A stretch of DNA of 64,000 bases from Micromonospora orduensis (lineage in GTDB: Bacteria > Actinomycetota > Actinomycetes > Mycobacteriales > Micromonosporaceae), in assembly GCF_006228125.1 (NCBI RefSeq), contig NZ_VDFY01000157.1, positions 1-64,000 on the forward strand, given 5' to 3'. A program made the position numbers and the translations under genes. This document shows positions 1-7,849 of this stretch, in pieces. The stretch's first letter is position 1, and each line of letters starts with the position of its first letter. Under the pieces are notes generated by a model. The model did not search any database. It was given only the letters and a program-made list of their open reading frames with translations, and was not told the DNA's origin.

Positions 1-1080
1 GCCCGGGGCGGGCTCGGGACGGCTCCGCCGGCCCACGGTGGGGGCCTGCTCGGCGGCGGCCGGCGTCGGCCGGACCGCGCGCAGGCCAGCGCCGGTGTTG
101 CTCAGGCCAGCGCCGGTGTTGCCCAGGCCGGACAGCTCGCCGACCGATTCGCCACGGCGGGCGGCGGCGCGTCGGCCGGGGGTCGGCGCGGGCGTGCTCA
201 CGCGAGCGCCGAGAGCACTCACCAGCGCCTCGCAGCCGGCATCGCAGGCCCGGACCGAGGCGACCGCCTGGCGGACCGTCTCGGCCACCGCGGAGGTGAG
301 CGCCCGGTTCACCGCCGCGCGGCGGGGCGTCTCGGAGATGGCGACCCGCAGCGCGGTCACCGCGTCGTTGATCTCGTCGGCGTCGGCCACCCCGTCCGCG
401 GCGAGGTGCGCGGCGATGGCGTCCGCCGCGACGGACACCTCACGGCCCCGGGCGACGGTGCCGCCGAGCATGCCCGGCTCGGGAAGCGCGTCCAGCACCG
501 CCAGGGAGACCGGCTCGGCCGGATCCGGGTACGCGCGCAGCGCCGCCGGATACAGCTCGCGCAGCACCTCGCGCAGCGCCACGGCGGCGGAGTGCCGACC
601 ACTGGCCAGCGCGGCGTGCGCGGCGAGCACCTGCTTGTAGCCGGCCAGGTCCCGGGGTGCGGGCAACGTGACCGCGGAGAGCGCGCCCGCCTGCAACGCG
701 CGGGCCAGGCCCACGGCGCGTCGTTCGGCAGGCGGCGACTGCATCTCCTCCAGCGAGTCGTCGTCGGCGAACCGCTCGGCGAAGTCGTCCACCGAGTCGT
801 CGTCGGCGATCGCCAGGGGTCGACCCGCCGCGCTCAACAGCGAGGTGACCGTGTGGTCGTCGCTGTCGGCGGCGATGGCCGCACCGCTCGGCCCGCCCGA
901 CCGCTCCACGAGCAGCGCGACGAGCTGGGCGTAGCCAGCGGCGTCGTCGCTGATCTCGCAGACATGCAGCAGACGGCCTGCGTCGTCGACCACAGCGGAC
1001 GTCAGCGTCGAACCGGCCGAGGCCGGTCGGTCAGCCGAATCCGCCGAGGCCAGACCGCAGTACACGCGCACGAGCGCCAC
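1..1080 (-). CDS. IS110-like transposase-derived protein, C-terminus off the window
   Basis: This reading frame is open from a GTG at 1080 to the window edge (360 codons), so it is partial. The GTG is preceded by GGAGGAGG about 8 nt upstream. The N-terminus has the layout of the IS110/DEDD transposase RuvC-like domain: VYCGLAS at the first strand, then VVDDAGRLLHVCEISDD and a YAQLVALL helix. Further on there is RRAVGLARALQAGALSAV and an arginine/leucine-rich helical section ending in a Pro-containing LPEPGMLGG turn, much like the mid-region of IS110 transposases. The acidic residues expected for catalysis are not where an active enzyme would have them (the first strand reads YCGLAS rather than GIDVAK). 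No terminal repeats or second insertion-sequence ORF are seen. It follows the acidic protein gene by 63 bp on the same strand. I infer a domesticated, probably catalytically dead, transposase-derived host gene. An 18-bp direct repeat near 83-120 encodes a small NTGAGL duplication. Confidence 0.6.
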   Translation of the reverse strand, partial: MALVRVYCGLASADSADRPASAGSTLTSAVVDDAGRLLHVCEISDDAAGYAQLVALLVERSGGPSGAAIAADSDDHTVTSLLSAAGRPLAIADDDSVDDFAERFADDDSLEEMQSPPAERRAVGLARALQAGALSAVTLPAPRDLAGYKQVLAAHAALASGRHSAAVALREVLRELYPAALRAYPDPAEPVSLAVLDALPEPGMLGGTVARGREVSVAADAIAAHLAADGVADADEINDAVTALRVAISETPRRAAVNRALTSAVAETVRQAVASVRACDAGCEALVSALGARVSTPAPTPGRRAAARRGESVGELSGLGNTGAGLSNTGAGLRAVRPTPAAAEQAPTVGRRSRPEPAPG

Positions 1081-1143
1081 GGCGTCGTCCTCCTCCCGGG
1101 ACAGGTCTTTCCTCTGCCAGCAACTGATGCTCCCCGGAACGGG

Positions 1144-2076
1144 TCAGTCGCGCCAGTCCACCACCGCAGAGATCTTGCCGACAATGGTGCGCCAGCCCAA
1201 ACTTGCGGTCTGTGCCCCGATCTTCTTCAGCCGCCGACGGCCCATGAAGCCGCCGATCCCGCCGTTGACGGTCGCCCGCAGCGCCTCGTCCAGGTTGTCG
1301 AGGCTGGAGCCGGCGGAGAGCATGTCGAGTACCGCAGGCAGCCGCAACGCGTACGAGAGGTCACGGGCGATCTCGCCGGCCTCGATCAGCAGGGTCGAAT
1401 CCCAGGCGTCGTGACCGCCGCGCAGGTTCTCCACGACGAGGTCGAGTTCGTAGGTGTCCTCGTCGAGCGGCGCGATATCTGCCGGCTCCACCCGTTCGGA
1501 CAATTCATTCCAGCTGTCCAGTTGAGACAGATCATTGGGCGCGCCGGACCGGATGAAACTGACAAGCGACTCGGGCGTCTTGAACAGCAGCAACTTGCCC
1601 CGGTGGCTGAGGAAGACCGGCACCTCCTCGTCGTCCGCCTCGTCCGTGGCGTCCTCGTCGTCGGCCTCGTCGGTCTCGGTGTCGCCTGTCGCGTCGGCGT
1701 CCCGGCGGCGCCGCGACGGCTCGTCCTCGTCGCTCTCGGCGAACTCCTCGGCCAGCTCCTCGTCGAGGATGACGACGGTCTCGTCGTCCTCCTCCTCGAT
1801 CACCTGACGGCGGGCGAGGAACGGGTCGTCCTGGTCGCGCTCGGTCACGTCGGTCGGGGTCAGCTCACCCGCCGGCCGGTACGCGCGCAGCGTGAAGCCG
1901 GTGCCGGCGGGCAGGGCGATCTCCACCGGGTCGATCCGCACCTCGTCCCAGAGCGACCGGTCGGCCGACGTCGACGCGCGGCCGGTGTCCTCGGTGTCAT
2001 CTGGCTCGGCCGCGCCGGTGGTGTCGTCGAGCTCGGGCTCGTCGGCGTCGGGCCGTTGGGGCGACTGGCGGGCCAC
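1144..2076 (-). CDS. conserved acidic hypothetical protein (310 aa)
   Basis: I chose the GTG at 2076, giving a start VARQSPQRP, because GGAGGT lies 5 nt upstream. Longer in-frame starts have no such signal. The N-terminal half is disordered and very acidic, with runs of Asp/Glu such as EEEDDETVV and DETDEADDEDATDEADDEE around residues 95-165. The C-terminal half is better ordered: VPVFLSHRGKLLLFKTPESLVSFIRSG, then helices with DLDLVVENLRGG-type acidic segments, ending in a basic tail GRRRLKKIGAQ. I recognise no catalytic motif. Similar actinobacterial proteins have sometimes been named primosomal protein or primase, but nothing seen here supports an enzymatic role. It is probably co-transcribed with the transposase-derived gene downstream. 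Confidence 0.75.
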   Translation of the reverse strand: MARQSPQRPDADEPELDDTTGAAEPDDTEDTGRASTSADRSLWDEVRIDPVEIALPAGTGFTLRAYRPAGELTPTDVTERDQDDPFLARRQVIEEEDDETVVILDEELAEEFAESDEDEPSRRRRDADATGDTETDEADDEDATDEADDEEVPVFLSHRGKLLLFKTPESLVSFIRSGAPNDLSQLDSWNELSERVEPADIAPLDEDTYELDLVVENLRGGHDAWDSTLLIEAGEIARDLSYALRLPAVLDMLSAGSSLDNLDEALRATVNGGIGGFMGRRRLKKIGAQTASLGWRTIVGKISAVVDWRD

Positions 2077-2251
2077 GCTGACCTCCGTGTGCTTCGGGTT
2101 GCCCACCCGCCGGTGTCTCGGACCGGCGAGTGACTCTGGGCACATACCCTAGTCGGCTGCTCGGGAAGACCGGAGCCCGCACCCCGATGGCGTCTCCCCG
2201 TACCGCCCGGGCCTGCGGATCGCCACCGGTGGCGCACCGGCCGCCTAACAA

Positions 2252-2264
2252 GTAGCGTAGCTAC
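2252..2264. promoter_or_regulatory. palindrome GTAGC-GTA-GCTAC over the padR promoter
   Basis: This perfect 5-3-5 inverted repeat ends 2 nt before the padR ATG. It covers a -10-like TAGCGT (2253-2258) that ends 8 nt before the start. There is no room for a Shine-Dalgarno sequence, so the mRNA is probably leaderless and the site would block the promoter. The same GTAGC-N3-GCTAC repeat occurs in front of cydA (9147-9159). Confidence 0.55.
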
Positions 2265-2266
2265 AC

Positions 2267-2608
2267 ATGAAGGCGCAGGAGCTGCACGGCCACCTCGACG
2301 CCCTGCTGCTCGCCGTCCTCGAACAGGGCGCGCTGCACGGGTACGCCATCATCGAGGCCCTGCGGGCGCGCAGTGACGGCAGCCTCGACCTGCCCACCGG
2401 CACCATCTATCCGGCGCTGAGGCGGCTGGAGCGGGCCGGGCACGTGGCGAGCACGTGGAGCACTGTCAACGGGCGGGAGCGGCGGACGTACCAGCTCACC
2501 GACGCCGGCCGGCGGGCGCTGGCCGGGGAGCGCGCCGGCTGGCGCGAGTTCCAGTCGACGGTCGGCCGTTTCCTCGACCCCGGCACCGCGCCCGGCGCCC
2601 CGGTCTGA
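2267..2608 (+). CDS. PadR family transcriptional regulator (113 aa)
   Basis: This is a short one-component repressor of the PadR family. The winged helix-turn-helix starts at the N-terminus: LLLAVLEQGALHGYAIIEALRARSDG, then LPTGTIYPALRRLERAGHV and the wing WSTVNGRERRTYQLTDAGRRAL. Only a short C-terminal helix follows (WREFQSTVGRFL), so it belongs to the small PadR class that forms dimers through that helix. It faces the membrane protein gene 2641-3315 tail to tail. PadR genes are often paired with such permease-prefix proteins. A palindrome immediately upstream suggests autoregulation. The effector is unknown. Confidence 0.9.
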   Translation: MKAQELHGHLDALLLAVLEQGALHGYAIIEALRARSDGSLDLPTGTIYPALRRLERAGHVASTWSTVNGRERRTYQLTDAGRRALAGERAGWREFQSTVGRFLDPGTAPGAPV

Positions 2609-2640
2609 GCGTGCCCGGCGCCCGGTGCGGTCGGGACGTC

Positions 2641-3315
2641 TCAGCGCGCGGTGGCCAGCACCCAGCCGCGTGCCGCGCGGGCCAGCGAGAAGTAGGCGGC
2701 GCCGGCCAGCACCACGCCGATGATCATCGGAGGCCAGCTCAGCGCCGCCTCCCAGAGGTCGAGTGACCAGGCGAAGAGCGCGCCGCCGGCCAGCACCCCC
2801 AGGGCCAGCACACCGGTCAGGGCGACACCCACCGCGCGCTGTGCGGTGGCCAGGCCCGGTCGTGCCGTACGGGCGCTCGCCGCGACCACCAGCAGACCGG
2901 CCACGGAGAGCAGCAGCGCGCCCATCCAGATCCAGTTGACCGTGGCGGAGAGCAGCAGGTAGACGGCCGGCGGGCGGGGGCCGTCGCTCCAGCTCGCCCC
3001 CCGCCAGGTCAGGTCGCCGGCGGCCACCCCCACCCCGGCGATCGCCAACATCCGCAGGGAGAACCCGCGCAGGGCGGCCGTCGCCAGCTCGGCCTGCCAG
3101 GACGGCAGCAGCTGCGCCGGTGAGCCGAACTCGGCCACCGCGCGGCGCTGCGCCTCGGTGGGCGGCACCCCGCTCTCCCGGTACGCCTCGACGGCGTCCA
3201 GCAATCCGTGCCGGGCCTCGGTGAGCAGGTCGGACTTCAGGCGGGCCGGGCCCTGCAACCGGGCGGCCAGTTTGCGCAGGTGCTCGTCGACCAACACGTC
3301 CTCACAGCGCGGCAT
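2641..3315 (-). CDS. permease-prefix-domain integral membrane protein (224 aa)
   Basis: The N-terminal 80 residues form a soluble helical domain of the kind often found before PadR-linked permeases: VDEHLRKLAARLQGPARLKSDLLTEARHGLLDAVEAYRESGV, then AVAEFGSPAQLLPSWQAELA. This is followed by about four hydrophobic segments (FSLRMLAIAGVGVAAG, LLLSATVNWIWMGALLLSVAGLLVV, AVGVALTGVLALGVLAGGALFAW, PMIIGVVLAGAAYFSLA). No ABC or enzymatic motif is present. It is convergent with the adjacent PadR gene, 32 bp apart. The function is unknown; association with the PadR regulator is inferred from context. Confidence 0.8.
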   Translation of the reverse strand: MPRCEDVLVDEHLRKLAARLQGPARLKSDLLTEARHGLLDAVEAYRESGVPPTEAQRRAVAEFGSPAQLLPSWQAELATAALRGFSLRMLAIAGVGVAAGDLTWRGASWSDGPRPPAVYLLLSATVNWIWMGALLLSVAGLLVVAASARTARPGLATAQRAVGVALTGVLALGVLAGGALFAWSLDLWEAALSWPPMIIGVVLAGAAYFSLARAARGWVLATAR

Positions 3316-3382
3316 GGCACCACCCTGCCACGACTTCGAGACGCCGACGTCCGGGGGAACCCTGGTCCGTCCCCGAGCCAGC

Positions 3383-5161
3383 TCAGGGGGCGAGCGCCAG
3401 GTACCCGCGTTCGGCAGCCTCCTGGAGCAGCCACTGGTCCCGGTACCAGCCGGGGGCGGCGACCAGGTCGACGTGCCGGCCGCGTTGGATCACCCGGCCG
3501 CCGTCGAGGACGACGATCTCGTCCAGCTCGGCCAGGCCGCTGAGCCGGTGGCTGATCAGCAGCACCGAGTGCCCGGCGGGGGTGGCGGCGAGGGCGGAGG
3601 CGAGCACCGCGTCCGCCGCGGCCGGGTCCAGTCCCTCGGTGGGCTCGTCGAGCACCAGCACGGGCGGCGCGGCGAGCAGCGCCCGGGCGAGCGCGAGCCG
3701 TTGCCGCTGACCACCGGAGAGCTGGCCGCCCTCCTCGCCGACCAGGGTGTCCCAACCCGCCGGCTGGGCGCGTACCCAGTCCAGCAGGCCCGCGGCGGCG
3801 GTGGCGGCGGCCAACTCGTCGTCGCCCGCGTCGGCGCGCCCGAGCAGGAGGTTCTCCCGCACGGTGGCGTGGAAGACGTACGCCTCGGCGAGCAGCCCGC
3901 CGACCGCGCGGGGCAACTCCTGCTCGGTGTACGTCGACAGGTCCCGGCCGCCCAGCTCGACCCGCCCGGACGTGGGCCGGACCGCCCCGGTCAGCACGGC
4001 GGCCAGGGTGCTCTTGCCGGCACCGCTCGGGCCGACCACCGCGATCCGTCGACCGGCGGGCAGGTCCAGGTCGATGCCGTCCAGGGCGGGTGCGGCACCG
4101 GCCCGGTACCGCACGGCCAGTTCGACGAAGCGCAGGTCGTACGGGCCGGCGGGGTGGGGGCTGCCCTCGGCGGTCGGGGGAGTGGGCACGTCCTCGTCGA
4201 GCAGGGCGGCCACCCGGGTCAGTCCGGGGCGCAGCTGGGTCCACTGTCGGGCCGCCGCGACCAGGGCCAGCGCCACCTCGACGGCGGCGAGCGAGCCGAC
4301 GGCCAGCACACCGACGAGCACCCCCGGTACGTCGGCGGCCAGCGCGGCCAGCACCACCGCGCCGGCGGTCAGCCCGGCGACAAGCACCCCGGCCGCGTCC
4401 ACCGCGAACCCGGTGGCGGCCAGCCGGCGTTCCAGCCGGGCCAGCCGGCCGGCCCGCTGCTCGGCGGCGCGCAGGGCGGCGTCGGTGGCGCCGAACGCGG
4501 CCAGGTCGGCGGCGCCGTGGGTGAGGTCGACCGCGTCGGTGGCCAGCGCCCCGCGCAGTGGGGCCACCTCTGCCGCGCTGCGTCGGGTGACCACGGTGGC
4601 CAGCGCGGGCAGCGCCACCCCGGCGACGAGCAGCCCGACGGCGAGCGCCGCACCGGCCAGCGGTGAGATCAGCGTCGCGCCGCCCACGGCCAGCACCCCG
4701 ACCAGGGCCGCCGCCGAGCCGGGCACCAGCACCCGCAGTAGCAGGTCCTGGACTGCTTCGACGTCGGAGACCAGCCGGCTCAACACGTCCCCCGAGCGGT
4801 GCCCGGCGGTGCGGCGGGCGGCGAGGGTGGCGAAGACCCGGGCCCGTACTTCGGTGATCATGCGGAGCACCGCGTCGTGCCCGGCGAGCCGTTCGGTGTA
4901 GCGGAGGACGCCCCGGCTGATGGCGAGGGCCCGGACCGCGACGATCGCCACGGTGAGCCGGTCCAGGGGCGGCTGGCCGGCGGCGCTCATCAGCAGCCAG
5001 GTCGCCGTGGCCATCAGGGCGAGCCCGGCGAACTCGGTGGCGGCGGCGAGCAGCCCCGCGCCGACGAGCCGGTTCAGGTACGGCCGGGCCAGTCGCAGCA
5101 CCGCACGTTCGGCGGCCGTCCGTCCGGCCGGTGGCGAGCCGATGTCAGGTGCCGCGGTCAT
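3383..5161 (-). CDS. cydC: cytochrome bd-associated ABC exporter subunit CydC
   Basis: This is a half-transporter of 592 aa that pairs with CydD. The heterodimer exports thiols (glutathione/cysteine in E. coli; the actinobacterial substrate is not shown) and is needed to assemble cytochrome bd in the membrane. The first ~320 residues are the transmembrane domain. The nucleotide-binding domain has Walker A GPSGAGKST, signature [16 protein letters not shown] and Walker B VLVLDEPTEGLD, then the switch histidine in LLISHRLSG, so its ATPase site looks intact. The ATG overlaps the cydD stop by four bases (ATGA), indicating translational coupling at the end of the cydABDC operon. Confidence 0.93.
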   Translation of the reverse strand: MTAAPDIGSPPAGRTAAERAVLRLARPYLNRLVGAGLLAAATEFAGLALMATATWLLMSAAGQPPLDRLTVAIVAVRALAISRGVLRYTERLAGHDAVLRMITEVRARVFATLAARRTAGHRSGDVLSRLVSDVEAVQDLLLRVLVPGSAAALVGVLAVGGATLISPLAGAALAVGLLVAGVALPALATVVTRRSAAEVAPLRGALATDAVDLTHGAADLAAFGATDAALRAAEQRAGRLARLERRLAATGFAVDAAGVLVAGLTAGAVVLAALAADVPGVLVGVLAVGSLAAVEVALALVAAARQWTQLRPGLTRVAALLDEDVPTPPTAEGSPHPAGPYDLRFVELAVRYRAGAAPALDGIDLDLPAGRRIAVVGPSGAGKSTLAAVLTGAVRPTSGRVELGGRDLSTYTEQELPRAVGGLLAEAYVFHATVRENLLLGRADAGDDELAAATAAAGLLDWVRAQPAGWDTLVGEEGGQLSGGQRQRLALARALLAAPPVLVLDEPTEGLDPAAADAVLASALAATPAGHSVLLISHRLSGLAELDEIVVLDGGRVIQRGRHVDLVAAPGWYRDQWLLQEAAERGYLALAP

Positions 5162-6834
5162 CGGGCCACCTTCCCGATCGGCGTCGGTGTCAGCTCGGTG
5201 AGCCGACCGTCCTCGATCCGCAGGATCCGGTCGGCGTCGGCCAGCAGCGCGGGCCGGTGCGCGACGAGCAGCGCCGTCCGCCCGGCGACCAGCCGACGGG
5301 TGGCGTCGAGCACCACCGTCTCGGAGGCGGTGTCCAGACGGGCGGTGGGCTCGTCGAGTAGCACCACCGGGGCGTCGCGGAGGAACGCGCGGGCCAGGGC
5401 CACCCGTTGCCGCTGCCCGCTGGACAGTCCGTGGCCGCGTTCGCCGAGCAGCGTGTCCAGTCCGTCCGGCAGGCCGGCCACCACGTCGTCCAGGGCGGCG
5501 TCGCGTACCGCCGCGGTGAGCGCCTCCGGTGAAGTGTCCGGCGCGCCGAGGCGGATGTTGTCGGCCAGCGAGGCGGCGAAGAGGTGGGCGCGCTGCGGCA
5601 CCCAGGCGAGCTGCCGACGCCAGGCGTCCGGGTCGGCGGCGGCGAGGTCCACGCCGTCGACGGTGATCCGGCCGCTGGTCGGGGTCACGAAGCCGAGCAG
5701 CAGGCCGAGCAGCGTGCTCTTGCCGGCGCCGCTCGGGCCGATGACGGCGATCCGTTCACCGGGTCGGATGGTCAGGGTCACGTCGCGCAGCGCGGTGGTC
5801 CGCTCGTACGCCACTGTCACCGACTCGAACCGGATCTCGCCCCGCCCGTCGGGGGTGGCCGCGCCCTCGGCCGCCCGGGGAGGGGTGGGCGTCGCCGAGA
5901 CGGTGAGCGCCTCGTCCAGCGCGGCCAGCCCCTCCATGCTGGCGTGGAAGCGGCTGCCGGCGGCCCGCAGCGGCAGGTACGCCTCCGGGGTGAGCAGCAG
6001 CACCAGCAGCGCCGTCTGCAGGGCCAGGCCGCCGCCGAGCAGCCGGATGCCGACCGGCACCGCGACCAGCGCCACCGACAGCGTGGCGACCAGCTCCAGC
6101 ACCAGCGCGGACAGGAACGCGATCCGGAGGGTCTTCATGGTGGCGACCCGGTGCCCGTCGGCCATCCGGCGGACCACCTCGGTCTGCGCCCGGGCGCGGC
6201 CGAACGCGCGCAGCGTGGGCAGCCCGGCGACCATGTCCAGGAAGTGCCCGCCCAGCAGGGAGAGCCGCCGCCACTGCCGTTCGGTGGCGGCCTGCGCCTG
6301 CCAGCCCAGCAGCGCCCCGAAGACCGGGATCAGCGGCAGCGTCAACGCGATGATCACCGCCGAACTCCAGTCGGCGAGGACGATCCGGGCCAGCACGGCA
6401 AGCGGCACCGTCACGCTGAGCACCAGCTGCGGCAGGTACCCGGTGAAGTACGCGTCCAGCGCGTCCAGCCCACGCCCGGCCAGGGTGGCGAGCTGACCGG
6501 CCCGCTGCCCGGCCACCCAACCCGGGCCGTGCCGGCCGACCGCGCCGAGCAGGTCGGCGCGCAGCGTGGCCTTGACCGTGGCGGCGACCCGCGCCGACAC
6601 CGTCCCCTGCGCCCAGACCAGCGCCGACCGGGCGGCGACAGTGGCCAGGAAGCCGGCCAGCGCCGCCCGGTCCAGCCGCCCGTCGAAGGCGGTGGCCAGC
6701 ACCGCCGCCAGCGTGGTGGCCTGCGCCACGATCAGCCCGGCGGCGAGCACACCCAGCAGCGCGAGCACGGCGAGGTCGCGCCGGGCCGCGGGGACCCGGC
6801 GCAGGAGACGCGGGTCGAAGGGACGGCGGTTCAC
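5158..6834 (-). CDS. cydD: cytochrome bd-associated ABC exporter subunit CydD
   Basis: This half-transporter (558 aa) is the partner of CydC. I set the start at the GTG at 6834 (VNRRPFDPRLLRRV) because it overlaps the cydB stop as GTGA; longer in-frame starts would lie far inside cydB. About six hydrophobic helices occupy residues 20-300 (for example LAVLALLGVLAAGLIVAQATTL). The ATPase domain has Walker A GPSGAGKST, a slightly unusual signature LSSGQRQRVALARAFL and Walker B VVLLDEPTARLD. Order and overlaps show one polycistronic unit cydA-cydB-cydD-cydC. Confidence 0.93.
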   Translation of the reverse strand: MNRRPFDPRLLRRVPAARRDLAVLALLGVLAAGLIVAQATTLAAVLATAFDGRLDRAALAGFLATVAARSALVWAQGTVSARVAATVKATLRADLLGAVGRHGPGWVAGQRAGQLATLAGRGLDALDAYFTGYLPQLVLSVTVPLAVLARIVLADWSSAVIIALTLPLIPVFGALLGWQAQAATERQWRRLSLLGGHFLDMVAGLPTLRAFGRARAQTEVVRRMADGHRVATMKTLRIAFLSALVLELVATLSVALVAVPVGIRLLGGGLALQTALLVLLLTPEAYLPLRAAGSRFHASMEGLAALDEALTVSATPTPPRAAEGAATPDGRGEIRFESVTVAYERTTALRDVTLTIRPGERIAVIGPSGAGKSTLLGLLLGFVTPTSGRITVDGVDLAAADPDAWRRQLAWVPQRAHLFAASLADNIRLGAPDTSPEALTAAVRDAALDDVVAGLPDGLDTLLGERGHGLSSGQRQRVALARAFLRDAPVVLLDEPTARLDTASETVVLDATRRLVAGRTALLVAHRPALLADADRILRIEDGRLTELTPTPIGKVAR

Positions 6835-7838
6835 CAGTACACCGGTGCCCTGCCGTCGGTCCGTCCCCGGAAAACCCACAAGCACATCGCCTGGAAGCCT
6901 AGTAGGGCCGGCAGCAGCGGCAGCGCCACCCAGGCGAGCAGCCGTAGCGTCGGCGTGCTCGCGGCCGCGTCGGCCACCGACAGCGAGGCGCCCGGGTCGG
7001 TCGTGGACACCAGCACGTAGGGCCACAGGGCCGCGCCGACCAGCGCCACAGGCATCGCCAGGGCCACGCCGGTGGCGGCCAGAGCCCACCCCGGCCGCCG
7101 TCGGCTGAGCGCCGCGCGGGCCGCCAGCAGCGCCACCGCCAGCAGCACCGGCAGGAGTACGGCCACCGCCGGTCGTTGGACGCTGTCGCGTACCCGAACG
7201 GAGAGCAGGCCCACGACGGTGGCCACGGCTACCGCGGCGAGCGCCACCGGCACCAGCCGGCGGGCGGTGCGACCGACCACTGCGGCGTCGGCAGCCGGCA
7301 GTCGCAGCGTGAGGAAGGCCGCACCGTGCACCGCGACAAGCGCGACCATGGCCAGCCCGGCGGCGGCCGTGAACGGGGTGGCCAGGTGCGCCATACCTAC
7401 CACGTGCCCATTGGTCTGGCGGGGCACACCCTGGAGAAGCGCGGCCAGCAGGACGCCCCAGCCCAGCGCGGCGAGCACGCTGCCGACCACCACCACCCGG
7501 TCCCAGCGCGCCCGGATCCGCTCGTCGGCCGGCCGGCTGCGCAACTGCACCCCGACGGTGACCAGGATGACCCCGACCAGCGCTCCGGCGACCGCCGGAT
7601 AACAGCCGGACAGCAGCTCGCCCTCCAGCATCGGGAACGCGCCGAAGAGGATCCCCACGGCCGCCACCAGCCAGACCTCGTTGCCGAGGAAGAACGGGCC
7701 GAGCGCGGTGAGGGCCGCCCGCCGCCCGGTGGGGCCACCACCCCGGGCGAGCAGCAGCCCGACGCCGTAGTCGTAGCCGGCGAGCACCAGGTAGCCGGCG
7801 AAGAAGAGGCCGAGCAGGGCGTACCAGGCGAGGTCCAC
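6831..7838 (-). CDS. cydB: cytochrome bd ubiquinol/menaquinol oxidase subunit II
   Basis: CydB (335 aa) is the second core subunit of the high-affinity bd-type terminal oxidase, which reduces oxygen with menaquinol without pumping protons. The N-terminus WYALLGLFFAGYLVLAGYDYGVGLLL and the following LGPFFLGNEVWLVAAVGILFGAFP are family hallmarks. About nine membrane helices can be traced. The length is normal. It begins 11 bp after cydA and ends overlapping the cydD start by four bases. Confidence 0.95.
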   Translation of the reverse strand: MDLAWYALLGLFFAGYLVLAGYDYGVGLLLARGGGPTGRRAALTALGPFFLGNEVWLVAAVGILFGAFPMLEGELLSGCYPAVAGALVGVILVTVGVQLRSRPADERIRARWDRVVVVGSVLAALGWGVLLAALLQGVPRQTNGHVVGMAHLATPFTAAAGLAMVALVAVHGAAFLTLRLPAADAAVVGRTARRLVPVALAAVAVATVVGLLSVRVRDSVQRPAVAVLLPVLLAVALLAARAALSRRRPGWALAATGVALAMPVALVGAALWPYVLVSTTDPGASLSVADAAASTPTLRLLAWVALPLLPALLGFQAMCLWVFRGRTDGRAPVYW

Positions 7839-7849
7839 GGGTGATCTCC

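Noticed and set aside
3158..4666. Long plus-strand open frame opposite cydC
   Set aside because: It is Gly/Gln/Arg-rich antisense of a clearly conserved ABC protein, a typical shadow of high-GC coding DNA with no ribosome binding site or family features.
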